Source of the DNA: Plicaturopsis crispa FD-325 SS-3
Taxonomy: Eukaryota; Basidiomycota; Agaricomycetes; Amylocorticiales; Amylocorticiaceae
NCBI GenBank assembly: GCA_000827205.1
Contig: KN832554.1
Span: forward strand, 365,263 to 429,262
Length of the DNA: 64,000 bases
Reading direction: 5' to 3'
Positions 35,390 to 49,505 of the stretch are shown here, one piece after another. The position numbers were made by a program, and so were the translations under genes. Position 1 is the stretch's first letter, and the number at the start of each line of letters is the position of its first letter. Under the pieces are notes generated by a model. That model saw only the letters and a program-made list of their open reading frames with translations, had not been told where the DNA came from and did not search any database.

Positions 35390-36337
35390 TGCAGGTAGCG
35401 ACGACTTGGGTAGACAGTTATGATGGATTTGGCTGAAATCTGCTGCAGTCGCGATGGTGGCCGTGGTGGGTGAAGCTTGCTTGTCGTCGATGATTTCACC
35501 GATGGGTTCTTATCAGTAATTGCACCACCGCTGTTGGGAAACAAAAAGCCAGGGAACAAAGAGACAAGACCTTTCAGTATCAAGCACCCTTTCAACCTAT
35601 AGTCAATCCGTGTGTGAAGTGCTACTGGTGCGGAGGCAAGCCGTTTTTGTGACACAAAGCGAAAAGTTGTCGGCAAAGTAGTCTCCTTTTGCAGACGAGA
35701 GACAATTCATTCAACCTCACGGGCTCGGATATTCTTGTCTGACCGGCAAAGACGAAAATAAGACTCTGGCAGTGACTAGTGACTGGTTCCGTCGGAATCA
35801 CATTAAAGCATAGTCTCTTCCTCGAGTGCTCGCCAGATACACAGAAGGATGTCTTGCATGCACGAGTGCTTCGAGCAGGTCTGAAACGTCGAAAGTTGGG
35901 AGGTATATGAAGCCGTTACAACTTTGTAATGAGACTTCAAAAGTGTTTGTGACAATTCGAACTCAGATGTAGTCGCGTCAAGAATCCATTAGGAATTGAT
36001 TACAACTGATTCAAGCGCCGCGTGAATGTGCCTGCCCTGGTAACTTCGCGTAGATAAGTTGCTCAAAAATAACGCGTTGCTTATAATAAACGTCTTTTCT
36101 TCGTGGTGGTGCCTACTGCGCCTGCCAGGACGCTGCTCCGGCCCTTCAAGCAAGGTGTCCATTCGCCGTTAACTTTCTGTACTTTCCCACTTGTCACCCA
36201 CCGCCGTTCTTTTCGTACCGGTTTAACCCCACACCGACCGGCATAACTGCCTCTCCTTACTTATCTTTGCTTGGCGCTTTCGTGTTTTTGCTTGACAGTT
36301 GCACAGCGTTGCCCTGGATCCTCTTTTCATCCTCGAC
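35390..36337. other. Intergenic region, no gene seen
   Basis: About 0.95 kb between divergent genes. Only short frames occur. The last 180 bp include a pyrimidine-rich stretch and a hydrophobic open frame (about 36250-36310) without an ATG that may relate to the missing signal peptide of the next gene. Confidence 0.5.
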
Positions 36338-38091
36338 ATGGTCCACGCAACGCACAGAAACCATAGGATGGAAGCTGGGTGAGCATACCGCCCGTGTTTG
36401 GTCGCGACGCGTATTGACGGGCTTCGCGGCCGCAGAAACCTATCTTCTCGCGACGACTCGAGTTGCGAGCCGGCCGACCCAGATAACACTCTCACAGATC
36501 GTCTCAACACTCTGCTCAATTCGTCCGGGCCTGGATATGTGCTGCGACTCTGCCAGAACACCAAATATCTCACCCAGGCGCCGCTGCTATTTGCCGCGCC
36601 CAACCAGGAAATCAGCACACAAGGATATCCGACGGGGGATGAACGAGCTATGATTGTCGTTAATGGCCCTGTCTCTAATGGCCAGGGCCACACCACGGCC
36701 GTCGACGGCACCTGCGCCAACTGCGGCGGCGTCATCCTGCGCAATATCCAGGTCAGAGCCGCGTTCACCCGTACGCGCGCCTAAATCCCGCTAATATCCG
36801 CGTCCAGATCAACGGCACGCGTGGGGGCGCGAGCTCGACGAACGGCGGGGCCAACATCGAGATGGGCGGTTCTAATTCGAACCAGGTCATTGAATACGTC
36901 CGGACATTCGATCCGCGGAGCTGGTCGTGCATGCATTTGACCGAAGGCGCCCTCAGTTGCAATAACGCGACGGTCCAAAACAACGAGGTTGGCCCGTGTG
37001 GGTCGTCCAATTTCCAGCAGTGGGCGGACGGCATCAGCGTAAGCTGCGCGAACAGCACCATCCGGAACAATCTCATCAATAACCCTACCGAGTGTGTATT
37101 TTCCTCTGTAGTGTGCCCCTTACCGATCTTACAATATGTGCAGTGGCGGTATCGTGCTCTTTGGTGCCCCTGGTACGCGGGTGGAGAACAACACGATATG
37201 GGTGGAGACGGTCTGTGCGCCAGTGTCCGATATGATTCGTGTCCTGACTCCCTTTTTTCAGCAAACTATGCTTGGCGGTATCAATATGGTAGACTATCTT
37301 CCCTGGCTCGGCGACTACAGCGACACCATTGTTACCAACAACTCTATCGCGGGCGGATTCTCCACGGAATCCGCTACCGCAGGCGAGTCGAAGGGCACCA
37401 ACTCGGAGGACATCGTCATAAAGTACAATCTTGTTTTGCGTTTTCTCTCGGTTTCTGATCTCTACCCGTTCACAGAATTGGGATCGCCATCGGGCCCCGC
37501 ACCTGGTTTGGGGACCAGTACGGCAACAACGTCAGTGCAAACGGTACCGTCATCAACAACCAGTTCTCCGGCGCGTTTAGCTACGCGATGGCGATCAGCT
37601 CCGCCGTTAACTTCACCGTCCAAAACAACGTCCTCGTCGGCAACACCTCCTTCATCGGCGCGAACGGGCCCAACTGCACCACGACCGAGGTCGTGCCCAC
37701 GCCCGCGGCATTCGTCATCGACCAGTCGAACACACAGAACTCGCAGACGCAGGCGGACTTCCAGGCCGTCTCCAGCGGCGACGGGCTCACGTGTGTCATG
37801 CCGCCCGCGGGCGGGGACTTTTGGCCGTTCGGCGGCAACCCGGGCGCGGGCGCGTCGTCGTACACCCCGCCGGTGAGCGTGCCGGAGCCGGAGGCAACGG
37901 CTGGGAGCAGCGGTGGGGGCAAGTCATCGACGGGGCGGAAGGTCGGGATCGCGCTTGGCGTTATCTTTGGCCTGGCGGCCGTGGCGTTGGTCGCGCTGCT
38001 CCTGCGGCGGTGGGCGATCAAGCGGTCGAACGAGCGCAGGCTGTACAACGCGTCGAGGCGCTCGTTCATGAAGCACAAGGAGCGTTTCTAA
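36338..38091 (+). CDS. Right-handed beta-helix surface protein with C-terminal membrane anchor
   Basis: Repeated Asn-rich strands typical of parallel beta-helix (pectin lyase-like) proteins run through the middle: NATVQNNEVGPCG, NSTIRNNLINNPTDGG, GTRVENNTIWVET, SDTIVTNNSIAGG, NGTVINNQFSG and NFTVQNNVLVGN. The mature part seems to begin at DDSSCEPADPDNTLTDRLNT. The C-terminus has a Gly/Ser linker, one transmembrane helix (VGIALGVIFGLAAVALVALL) and a short basic tail (RRWAIKRSNERR), predicting an extracellular domain. At least five introns were placed by frame. The first in-frame ATG (36338) gives an N-terminus without a signal peptide, so the true 5' exon may lie upstream. The substrate is unknown; it could be a polysaccharide lyase-like or adhesion protein. 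Confidence 0.75.
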
Positions 38092-38466
38092 ACATTTGGG
38101 GTGCTGGACAGACTTTTACATACTAACTTCTACTGCACATGGGATGGACTTTTTTCTTTTGTTCCTATTTACTTTCGGCTTGGTGGGAGTGTCTATGGGT
38201 GTATACCCTCTGGGTTTCTTACTTGATCTACTTCGCCATGTACAAGACATACATAGAATTACCTAGAGCTGATTTACTACATGTCTAATATGGTTTTTTG
38301 TCAAGGCTGGACGCGTTCGACGGCGGACGCGCCGGGTGGCTCTCTGTGGCCGACCCCATGATGACATAAGCGAGAATCTTGTCTGCTCGACTCTCCGGAG
38401 CTCTCTTCCAATTGTCTACCATCTTGCACACACATTCGCCTACCAAGTATCCTCCTCGTATCTACA
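38092..38466. other. Short intergenic region
   Basis: 375 bp between the beta-helix gene and PAP1, both on the plus strand. It is expected to hold a 3' untranslated region and the PAP1 promoter. No motif stands out. Confidence 0.5.
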
Positions 38467-41196
<2,730 letters not shown>

Positions 41197-41722
41197 AACG
41201 CGCGGAGGCAACTGTCTGGTGCTTCGCTCGGATGCTTGCACATACTTCTATCAGCTCAAGCCTAATCATCCGCAGCGCAGCCCTTACAAGTTCTCTAGGT
41301 TTCCTCTCCGCATTATCTTGGCACGGCGGTTGTGATCCTTTGGTTTATTCCTCAATAATTTCATTCTTGACAGGGCCCACGGGTGGCGAGACAGGTAGAA
41401 GTCCCGATTCTCGATGCGTCGTTCATGGTGCGGTTTCGCTTTCTGCAGATGGACCTACTTTGCTACAATCTGCCCTCTCCCCCTCGCTCCGCGCTTCAAA
41501 ATCTATGGTCTTCTGTATCATTTCGTCGAGACAGCCACATGTATTTTACATTACAGAGTCGCTATAAATACGCATTGAACCTATCGTGTGCAGTAAAACG
41601 GATACAAATGAACGATCCTGAGTCCGTGGTATACATGCTGTAAGTAGTACTATTAACTGATACTCTATAGTAAGTGGCATGCTCTGTAGCTGGATGAGGA
41701 GAGATGTCCGGGACGGCACAGA
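41197..41722. other. Intergenic region between convergent genes
   Basis: About 0.5 kb between the 3' ends of PAP1 and the next minus-strand gene. Only short frames without any domain occur here. Confidence 0.5.
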
Positions 41723-43493
41723 CTAGTTCTTTCTCCGCCTGGGCATGCTATTGCTGACGCTCTCCGTCGGTGACAGGGGCAGCTGTCTCGACACGTATTG
41801 TGGCCCACCCGGCGCGGGCGTCGCCATGACCGACTTCCCCAGCCCGCCGAAATCGAGCCTAGCGCCAATCCGGAGATCGTCCGAGCGCCACAGGCGCTGG
41901 TAGACGAAGGACTGCTGCGTCGCATGGGACGTTGACAACGGAATGTCGCGGCCGGTGCCCGGAGTGCGTACCCACAGCCGTATTCGATGCGCTCCGCCGG
42001 GTGGATTGGAGGAGACGGAGATGGTGCTAGAGGAGAGGGGTGGGCAGGTTCACATGCATGCAGCTGGGGAGACGCTTACTATATGAGGAACATGACAGCG
42101 CTTGGGTCGCAGTCAAATGTGATGTGCTGATCGTCGAAGAGCGTCCGCGCGACGCCACCCGCTTCGTATTCCATGGATAGGTCGTATTCGCATTCACTGA
42201 CCTGTTTCCATCTACGGTCGAACGGTAAATAGTGCCTCATGCAACGTGGAAGGGGGACGATAGGACTTACCGGATAATGTAAAAAATGGTAGCCCTCCCC
42301 ATAAGGCCGCGGTAGGTCTGTGAGTCTGCAGTGACGCTGTGTAAATGCGCAAAGCAAGCATCCGCTATGGAGTTAAAGTCGGGATCGCGTCCGGCCCAGA
42401 AATCATCATCAGCGAAGAGGCGGTGGTCGATGCCATTGACCCGCAGCCACACACGGAACGCCCAGCGCGAACCGGCCGGGAGGCTGGGTTTCGGAGAAAA
42501 CATGCTGCGGAACGTGTTCAGCGCCTGCCGCATAAGCTGTGTATGGAGACACGCACAATACGACGAATTGTAAGGACCGGACGTCCACGGTGAGCCGCAT
42601 GTCCACGGGGGCACCCAGCGAGCGTTCCATGAGCCCTGCCTTTAATGAGAGCGCGAAACTGTACTGTGTATGGCAGCGTGTTAGCATATTGCTGATGCGA
42701 CGGCGTGGAGGGTCACAGTACATGGTTGGCACGTCCTGGCTTTGGCTCAACCCTACAGAATCGCATGAGAATTTTCGATGGTCAGAACAATTAAAGCGTC
42801 CCCACTCACGCAATCAAGAACTGGAGCTCGGCGGAGCCTGCTACCAAGTCGTAAGTGTAGACGAGCTTGCTTCTTCGAACAGGCGTCTGTCCGACATCTG
42901 CGAAGCTGAAGCATGCATGAGGACACTGTGAATATTCTTGAATCGCGAGTACCACATACCTATCGTAAGGGTTAATTGGGAGAGATATAACGGATTGTGT
43001 TGGGCTAATTTTTGTCGGTCAGTAGCTCGCCCAGCATGAAAACGGTACGAACAGGCTTCCGTTCAGTCTGCTGCGTCCGTCTTGGCTTCCAGAGGTGACC
43101 GATTGATTGTAATCGGGGCATGCCTCGTCGCCGTCGCCGTTGAACATCATGAGGCCCGGACTGCGCGCGGTTGCGCTCGAGAGTGTACTATGCAAAAAAC
43201 TGTCAGAAAGAAACAAGTCCTCAAGCCTTGCAACTGAGGCTTATGGCGTCGGGCGTCAGGGACGACATGAGAGCGGTGTTTCCGGTCAGTCGAGAATCAA
43301 AATGCGTCGCAGTTTAGGCGCCGGCGCTCATGTCTATCACCATAACAAAAGTGAAAGTCTTCGTTTGCAACTTACCAGTTTCTGCCAGGAGTCCTCGAGC
43401 TTCCTTGGAACGAAACACAATTGCGCATATAGCTAATTGTACAGAAACCACTACAAGACGGTGAGTCCGCAGACTAGATCCATGCCAAAGAAC
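41723..43493 (-). CDS. Multi-exon hypothetical protein, family not recognised
   Basis: A chain of about ten exons was reconstructed by frame and splice sites. It runs MDLVCGLTEARGLLAETG, VARLEDLFLSDSFLHSTLSS, ATARSPGLMMFNGDGDEACP, LINPYDSFADVGQ-like pieces, KLVYTYDLVAGSAELQFLIA, YSFALSLKAGLMERSLGAPV, LMRQALNTFRSMFSPKPSLP, AFRVWLRVNGIDHRLFADDD, GLMGRATIFYIIRWKQVSEC and YDLSMEYEAGGVARTLFDDQ. It then reaches IRLWVRTPGTGRDIPLSTSH and a final exon ending in PRRRKN at 41723. No signal peptide or transmembrane helix is obvious and no catalytic motif was recognised. The first two exons are the least certain. It is divergent from the F-box gene. Confidence 0.65.
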
Positions 43494-43919
43494 TTTTGAA
43501 CTTGTCTGCTTGAACTTGCACTTTGCCATCCGGCCCTACCATGCGTGTCTGTCACGTCGCCATCAATGATTGACTTGCACTCCTACCTAACCTTCAACAG
43601 CAACATAAGCTGCAAAGCTCTCAGAGATTACCGAGGCTACCGGCCATCGATCCCCCTCAATACAGGATTTTCGCACCGCAATTTAATCGAGGGGCACCGC
43701 CTTCGTCGACTGCAGTGCTGCACACTAGCTGGCAGTGCACGAGGCGACAACGATATAGATCGATTCGTAGTACGGTCGATTCTTAGACTCTACTTGATGC
43801 ACAGTACTTGAAAGCACATAGAAGTGCTTGTCGAGGTGAGTGTCCCAATGTATCCTCTTCTGCATTATCGTGCGATCTCGTATATTCATGCCCACGCAGG
43901 CCGACAGATTGAGAGCATA
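43494..43919. promoter_or_regulatory. Divergent upstream region of the hypothetical and F-box genes
   Basis: 426 bp separate the two start codons. No clear core promoter motif or repeat was found. Confidence 0.4.
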
Positions 43920-45356
43920 ATGGATCCTCAACACTATCCCCCGCCCCCATCATTGTCACCCATCTCATCCCTCCCACCGGAGACTCTCGCCCACATCTTT
44001 GAAATCGGCCTCGAATTCTCATCCGAGCTCGAGTATAAACTGCAGTATCCTCGAACGATCTCCCAAGTTAACCGCGAATGGCGCGACACAGCTATCGCAA
44101 CGTCGCTTCTGTGGACCACCCTCAGCATGCACAAGCGAGTGCCCGAGTGGTGTCTAGAGTGGCTGCAAAGATCAGGAGATCGGTCTCTTGATGTCCATCT
44201 CAACCTGGCTGATATGTCAGTTGCGGACGTAGGACCGATCATGGGTGTTGTCCTACCGCACGCCCGAAGGTGGCGGTTTCTGAATCTTTGCGATGCCCAG
44301 TCGTTGACTCTTGTAGATGCTCTCACGCGTTGGGCGGCCCCCCGCCTTGAGCGTCTCTGGATATCGACCGTGGGACTTGAGGGATACGCTCAGGCCAGAA
44401 TGAGATACCTGGAACCGCTGGTTATACTAGAGGATTCATCGAACTTAAAGGAGCTGCGCCTGTCGGGGACATTGCCTCGAGCCTGCCGACCCCCGCTACA
44501 AACCTTGACTACTTTTCACATACGACTGTGCGAGGGCCAGGACTGTATGGATCTCCGCACATTTTGCGAAGACTTCTCAAACCTCAAATCCCTGGTCACG
44601 CTTGTGTTGGAGGGACCCGTTGTCGATTGCAAGGATGTCGGCGCGGGCGGCGACGAATTCCCGCACACCGTCGAGTTACCGCTCCTCACCACTCTCGTGA
44701 TTGACTGCAGGACTTGTCTCGATTTCTATCTAGCACCACTACTGGATACCCTATATTTGCCCATTCTGCACACCCTCGTGCTCCGTATTAACGACACGGA
44801 GGAATGGAAATCCAAGCTAGTTGGACTGAACGACATGCCCCTCAAATTCTCCGCACTGCGGACGCTGCATCTGGAATCTCTTACCAGCATCGAGTTCCTA
44901 TCCCCCCTCAGTATCCGAAACCCTTTCGCAGTCGCCTTCTCCGAGATAACCTCGCTCGTCATCTCCCACTGTACCCGCAAGCTGTTGACCAACATACGAG
45001 GCTTCCGCGGTGGGTCGCGGCCCCGCTGGTTGAAGCTGCGCACTCTGACGATCGCATTCGTCTGGTTCGTCGGCGACTGGGATCAATTTATCGAAGATGT
45101 CCTGGTCTTCGTCCGGTCCTTGCGTGCCAACGGAGGGTCTCCCATTGAGACGCTGCGCTTAACATGCAGGGATATTATGCAGGATCGGTGGGCTGTCGAC
45201 TCGATCAGGACGGAGCTGGAGGAAGACGGTGTTCGTGTCGAGGCAATTCCTGCGGATGCTCTCGATAAGGGGTACGAGCAATGGATACCCCGGGGCTTCA
45301 GAGAAGTTTCATTGCCTGCAGAACCTGAAGATCTTTGGGCATATGTCAACGAGTAG
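43920..45356 (+). CDS. F-box protein
   Basis: An intronless gene of 478 codons. The N-terminal F-box-like motif reads ISSLPPETLAHIFEIGLEFS followed by ISQVNREWRDTAIATSLLW, the usual pattern for binding Skp1 in SCF ubiquitin ligases. The remainder contains Leu-rich segments (SSNLKELRLSGTLPRACRP, LPLLTTLVIDCRTCLDFYL, LPILHTLVLRINDTEEW, ALRTLHLESLTSIEFLSP) consistent with a degenerate leucine-rich repeat substrate-binding region. The start at 43920 (MDPQHYPPPPSLSP) sits just before the F-box; 32 upstream in-frame codons look like leader. The substrate is unknown. Agaricomycetes carry large, fast-evolving families of such proteins. Confidence 0.85.
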   Translation: MDPQHYPPPPSLSPISSLPPETLAHIFEIGLEFSSELEYKLQYPRTISQVNREWRDTAIATSLLWTTLSMHKRVPEWCLEWLQRSGDRSLDVHLNLADMSVADVGPIMGVVLPHARRWRFLNLCDAQSLTLVDALTRWAAPRLERLWISTVGLEGYAQARMRYLEPLVILEDSSNLKELRLSGTLPRACRPPLQTLTTFHIRLCEGQDCMDLRTFCEDFSNLKSLVTLVLEGPVVDCKDVGAGGDEFPHTVELPLLTTLVIDCRTCLDFYLAPLLDTLYLPILHTLVLRINDTEEWKSKLVGLNDMPLKFSALRTLHLESLTSIEFLSPLSIRNPFAVAFSEITSLVISHCTRKLLTNIRGFRGGSRPRWLKLRTLTIAFVWFVGDWDQFIEDVLVFVRSLRANGGSPIETLRLTCRDIMQDRWAVDSIRTELEEDGVRVEAIPADALDKGYEQWIPRGFREVSLPAEPEDLWAYVNE

Positions 45357-45694
45357 GTATCTGTAGGTAGAGTATAGTTACGTAATCGAGGCCCGAATTT
45401 ATTTATTACCTTGGTTGTAACTTGGTATAACATTATCGTACACCTTGTACGAATAGTGGTCTTCTTTGTGTTCATCCTGTTGGACTGCTCGGGTGCAGCA
45501 AATAATCGTGTACGCTTTGCTGGTCTCATTGACATTCTGGTGAGTGAAGCCGTCAACCGGTGGAATTTATGCCATGACAATCTTACAAAGCGCCTTGAAC
45601 TTTTGTAGTCTGCACCTGTGCTCATATCTATCTTGTGTGCAAACTAGTATCTTGCATACAGTGGTCGGCGAACAGTCTTGAAAGACCGACTATA
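45357..45694. other. Short intergenic region
   Basis: 338 bp between the F-box gene and PAPS reductase, both on the plus strand. No feature was recognised. Confidence 0.45.
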
Positions 45695-46582
45695 ATGGCT
45701 CCCACTGCGCCTGTTCTCGATAAACCGTTGCGACTGCCCATCTCGGCGGAGACCCTTGGCGCGATAAATGCCTACCTCTCACTACTTACGCCCCAGGAAA
45801 TATTACGATGGGCACTGGACTACCTCCCAGCACTGTATCAAACTACCGCGTTTGGGCTTACGGGCCTCGTAGCCATCGATATGCTTTCCAAGCTCACGAC
45901 ATCACCCCCGCCATTAATATTCCTGGACACGCTTTACCACTTCCCCGAGACATACGAACTGGTCGAAGCGGTCAAGAAAAGGTACACCGTGCCTGTGCAC
46001 GTCTATAAACCGGAAGGCTGCGAGGACGTAGCAGCCTTTGAGAAGAAATACGGCGAGCGGCTGTGGGAGACCGACGAGGCCAAATATGATTTCGCCGTCA
46101 AGGCAAGCCTTCTAAAAATGCGTTGACGCTGGTCGCCCTGTGCTAATTTGCGACAGGTCGAACCCGCTCGACGGGCATACGAAGAGCTCGGCGTCCGGTC
46201 TGTAATAACAGGCCGGCGCGCGTCTCAGGGTGCTGCGCGCGCTCAGCTACAGCCGCTTGAGGTCGATTCCACCGGCTTGCTCAAGCTCAACCCCCTTTTT
46301 GCATGGACGTTTCCATTCGTCGAATGGTACATTAAGGAGAACGATGTTCCGCGGAACAAGCTGCTCGACCAGGGGTACAAGAGCGTGGGCGATTGGCACA
46401 GCACCGTTAAAAGCGGGGAGGGCGATGCCGGGGAGCGGGCGGGAAGATGGGCAGGAAAGGAGGATAAGACGGAGTGTGGACTACACGTCGATTACTTCGC
46501 AATGAAAGCGCAGGTCCAGAAAGTGAGTGCTGTGGTTTACATTGCAGCCATCATGTTAACGCGTCTAGCAGGACGCCAAATA
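45695..46582 (+). CDS. Phosphoadenosine phosphosulfate (PAPS) reductase
   Basis: The enzyme reduces PAPS to sulfite with thioredoxin in assimilatory sulfate reduction (yeast Met16). The start at 45695 gives MAPTAPVLDKPLRLPISAE. Recognisable blocks are AFGLTGLVAIDML (PP-loop-like region), PLIFLDTLYHFPETYELVE, RSVITGRRASQGAARAQL, LKLNPLFAWTFPFVEWYI, LLDQGYKSVGDWHST and the catalytic-cysteine motif ECGLHV near the C-terminus. The intron at 46103-46156 has a GC donor with perfect AG-GCAAG context. The last intron (donor at 46523) has two possible acceptors: 46570, giving a short end at 46582, or 46627, giving an end at 46666. The shorter form is chosen for its normal intron length. Confidence 0.92.
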
Positions 46583-46992
46583 AGCTACTGCCATTCCCTT
46601 GACTGTGATTCGCTTTTCTTCTCACAGGCGCCAGTCGGATCCTTAGACTGTAAGCACAGCGCCTAAAACTGTCCTATCTCCGTCTAATTCATCGTGTAGA
46701 ATTGCACATGTACTTTTTTCACACTGCTGTATCACAGATCCACTACAGGAACCTGTCCTCAATATCATCCAGATTCGCGACATACGTTTTCCACTCTCAT
46801 CTACTTAGCGCCACATAAACTGGGCACTAGTGTTGCCGCATTCTCCTCGGATCACTGCGCGAGAGAAAGCGCTTTGAGCATATTTTGCTTCCTTTCATCC
46901 CATCAAACGCGCGGTTGAGAAAGATCCGTTAATTATAACAAAGCTGCGCAGCCACCCCCCTCTCCTGATCCCAACCATCTCCCTTCCCCGCC
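46583..46992. other. Intergenic region
   Basis: 410 bp (or 326 bp if PAPS reductase uses its longer end). It presumably holds the RNase III promoter. A pyrimidine-rich stretch lies just before the next start codon. Confidence 0.45.
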
Positions 46993-48235
46993 ATGAACAT
47001 GCAGTGAGTTTTCTATTTCGCAGTTCTCATCCACTCGCGCTCGGCTGATCTAACGAACGCGATCTATGAAATTCGATGTCGTTTTACCCAGGCCTGATTT
47101 TGGCGTAGACAACAAGGACTTCCCTCCCCTGCCCAACATACTGTCGCCTGAAATTTACCTGCAGGTGTTCACGCACCGCAGCTATTTCGCGCGTCCTACA
47201 CACCTGTTCGAGGATCACCCAGATGACCCGAGTCCAGACAACGAAAAGTGCGTGCCACCCTTCTACGCTCGGTCCTTTGTCCCTAGAGCCACAATTCCCG
47301 CAGGCTTGAGCATCTCGGCGACACGGTCATCGAATTCGTCGTGACCGGCCTCATCCTCGAGATGTACCCGTTCCTGCGCGTCGGACCGTCCACGGTAAGC
47401 CTCCCGGCCTTTTCGCATTTTGTGGCGTACCTACATCAGTCTGACGCTGGCCACCGCGGACAGAAAATACGCGCCATGATGGTGGGGAACACGACCCTCG
47501 CCGAAATGTAGGTGCAATCTCCCGTCTGCGGCGTGCCGCTCCCGATGCTCACGGATGCCTGCCGCTCAATAGCTCGTTGAAGTACAAGTTACCGAATAAG
47601 CTTCGATTGCACCCCGCGCAGTCAATCACTCTCCGCGCGTCGAACAACGTGCAAGGCAAGCTGCCCTCCTTTTTACTGCATACGATAGGAGTGTCCTGAC
47701 CGTCCTATATCATAGCTGACGTATTTGAGGTCAGTTGATGATGATATGCTGCAGGTCATATTACTTACCCTAGCTTTCACGAAAGTCATATGTGGGCGGC
47801 TTGTACACGGACCAGGGCCTGGATGTCGCGAAGAACTGGCTCAGTCCCCTTTTCCGGCCGTACGCTAAAGCGGCGTACCACATAGTCCGCACGCAGCATG
47901 GGCTACCGGCACTTCCCACACCGTCGCCATCGCCCGACCCAGACGCACCGCACGTGCAGACTCCGGCCAGGCCCATCCCGTGGCACCCCCCAACTCTGTC
48001 CACGCAGTCAGTCGGTCATCTTGCGTACTTCAACCAGAAGGTGCAGAATGACAACAAGGTGGTGGAGTGGAATTACTCATCTGGTGCGGGCGACGGGATA
48101 AAGACGACGCCGATATGGATCGTGCGCGCCATAGTGGACAGCGAATTCGTCGGCGAGGGGCGAGGGAACACGAAGAAAGCGGCACGGAACGAGGCCGCGA
48201 AACAGGGCTTAGAGAAGATGGGCATATTCGTCTAG
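46993..48235 (+). CDS. Stand-alone ribonuclease III with dsRNA-binding domain
   Basis: The enzyme cleaves double-stranded RNA, for example in rRNA, snRNA or snoRNA processing. The RNase III domain includes LQVFTHRSYFARP, then KLEHLGDTVIEFVVTGLILE (signature with the acidic residues Glu, Asp and Glu in place), SLKYKLPNKLRLHPAQS and ADVFESYVGGLYTDQGL with the second pair of acidic residues. The C-terminal dsRBD has HLAYFNQKVQND, WIVRAIVDSEFVGEGRGNTK and KKAARNEAAKQGLEKMG. No helicase or PAZ domain is present, so it is not Dicer. Two starts are possible: 46993 (MNMQ spliced to PDFGVDNKDFPP) or 47066 (MKFDVVLPRPDF). The intron at 47656-47715 has a GC donor. Confidence 0.88.
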
Positions 48236-48591
48236 TGAGTCGACCCCGCACCTCTTGAAAGTCCTTCCAATGCTGATCAGCAGAGATCATCGAGCCGCAG
48301 ACATCGCATCCGCCCTGCACAGCATGGCTTCTCCAGACTCGCGCCGGATATGTCCTCGCCAGCTATATCCTGCGCAAGTGTGCAGAGATCATGTATGTGG
48401 ACACAACGATGCGTACCATGCCGCAGTCGGTTTGGATGGAGGGGGCTTGGCCCAATGAGATTTTGGAAGAGATATTAGTCCTGTTACTTTTGTTCAAATA
48501 TACATGCTGTCGAACTCTACTTCAGGCGCAGTCAGCACCTTGGTATATTGAAATGCATCGAACAAAGCACATACATACACAAGCTCCATAG
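48236..48591. other. Intergenic region between convergent genes
   Basis: 356 bp between the 3' ends of RNase III and COA3. No recognisable feature was found. Confidence 0.45.
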
Positions 48592-49148
48592 CTAATGCTT
48601 GTCCCCCCGGATAGGCCCATCTGATATCCGTCCTATCCTATCCACCGGAGGAGCACCCCAGACCAGAGTCTTTCGCGTTGGATCCAGCAAACCAGGCAGG
48701 TGCTTGTCAAGTGCGAGTAGCACGCCTCGACCGACGCGGGCTGAGGGTTGCACATCGACAATTGTCGGCGGAGGCGATACGATCCCAGGTGCAACGGGCA
48801 CGTTTGCGGCGGTGTTCGTCGCCTCCGCACTCCCTTCGGTCCTGAGCCCAGACTGCCCTAGCGCCCGCGCCTCCTCATCGATATCATCGAATACATCTTG
48901 TTTAACAGCACTGATGGAGTATGCCCATACACCGACACCAAAGGCGGCCAGTATAACACCCGTCACCGCGTTGCGCACGCGGAAGGGCTCGCGCGCCCGT
49001 TTGAGCCCGGGGGACATGAGCTGGGTTATATTCAAGCATTTAGTGACTAGGCGCGTGTGTTGAAGGAACATATGCTCACATAGCTCTCAGGACGATACGA
49101 TTTGGCCACAGTTTTCCGGTCGACATATTTTGGATCTTCGCGGGACAT
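48592..49148 (-). CDS. COA3: Cytochrome c oxidase assembly factor 3
   Basis: Coa3 is a mitochondrial inner-membrane protein that binds newly made Cox1 and couples its translation to complex IV assembly. Exon 1 reads MSREDPKYVDRKTVAKSYRP and splices into LMSPGLKRAREPFRVRNAVT, followed by a single transmembrane helix (GVILAAFGVGVWAYSISAV) and KQDVFDDIDEEARAL, the conserved Coa3 block. A less conserved C-terminal tail extends to 48592. The start at 49148 is supported by the matching first exon. COX7, another complex IV gene, is its upstream neighbour on the same strand. Confidence 0.85.
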
Positions 49149-49505
49149 GGTGGTTCGGACGAGAAATGTGCCCAACGTGAGGCAGCCAACACCGCACCGT
49201 GGCTGCACTCCTAGCTTTTGGGTCACGAAAAGACAGCTTTGTGAAGTTCAAACAATGCACGACATGATGCGTTCACTTAAAGCACTACGTATACGTTCAC
49301 TGGACATCAATTAACCAAGTCTAGGCGTAGTATCAGATGCGACGAGTAACACCGAAATGGCTATCGTTGGGACAACGTATTCCGTTTGAAACAAATTGGG
49401 TCAAGGGAGAAGGCCCCACAATTCACAGGTATGACTTGGGCATGGCCACCATTCAGAGTGTTGTAACCGGCCGAATTTATATTGGACAAGGCAAGTGATG
49501 CGCAT
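49149..49505. other. Intergenic region between COX7 and COA3
   Basis: 357 bp, presumably the COA3 promoter and the COX7 3' untranslated region. No motif was recognised. Confidence 0.45.
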
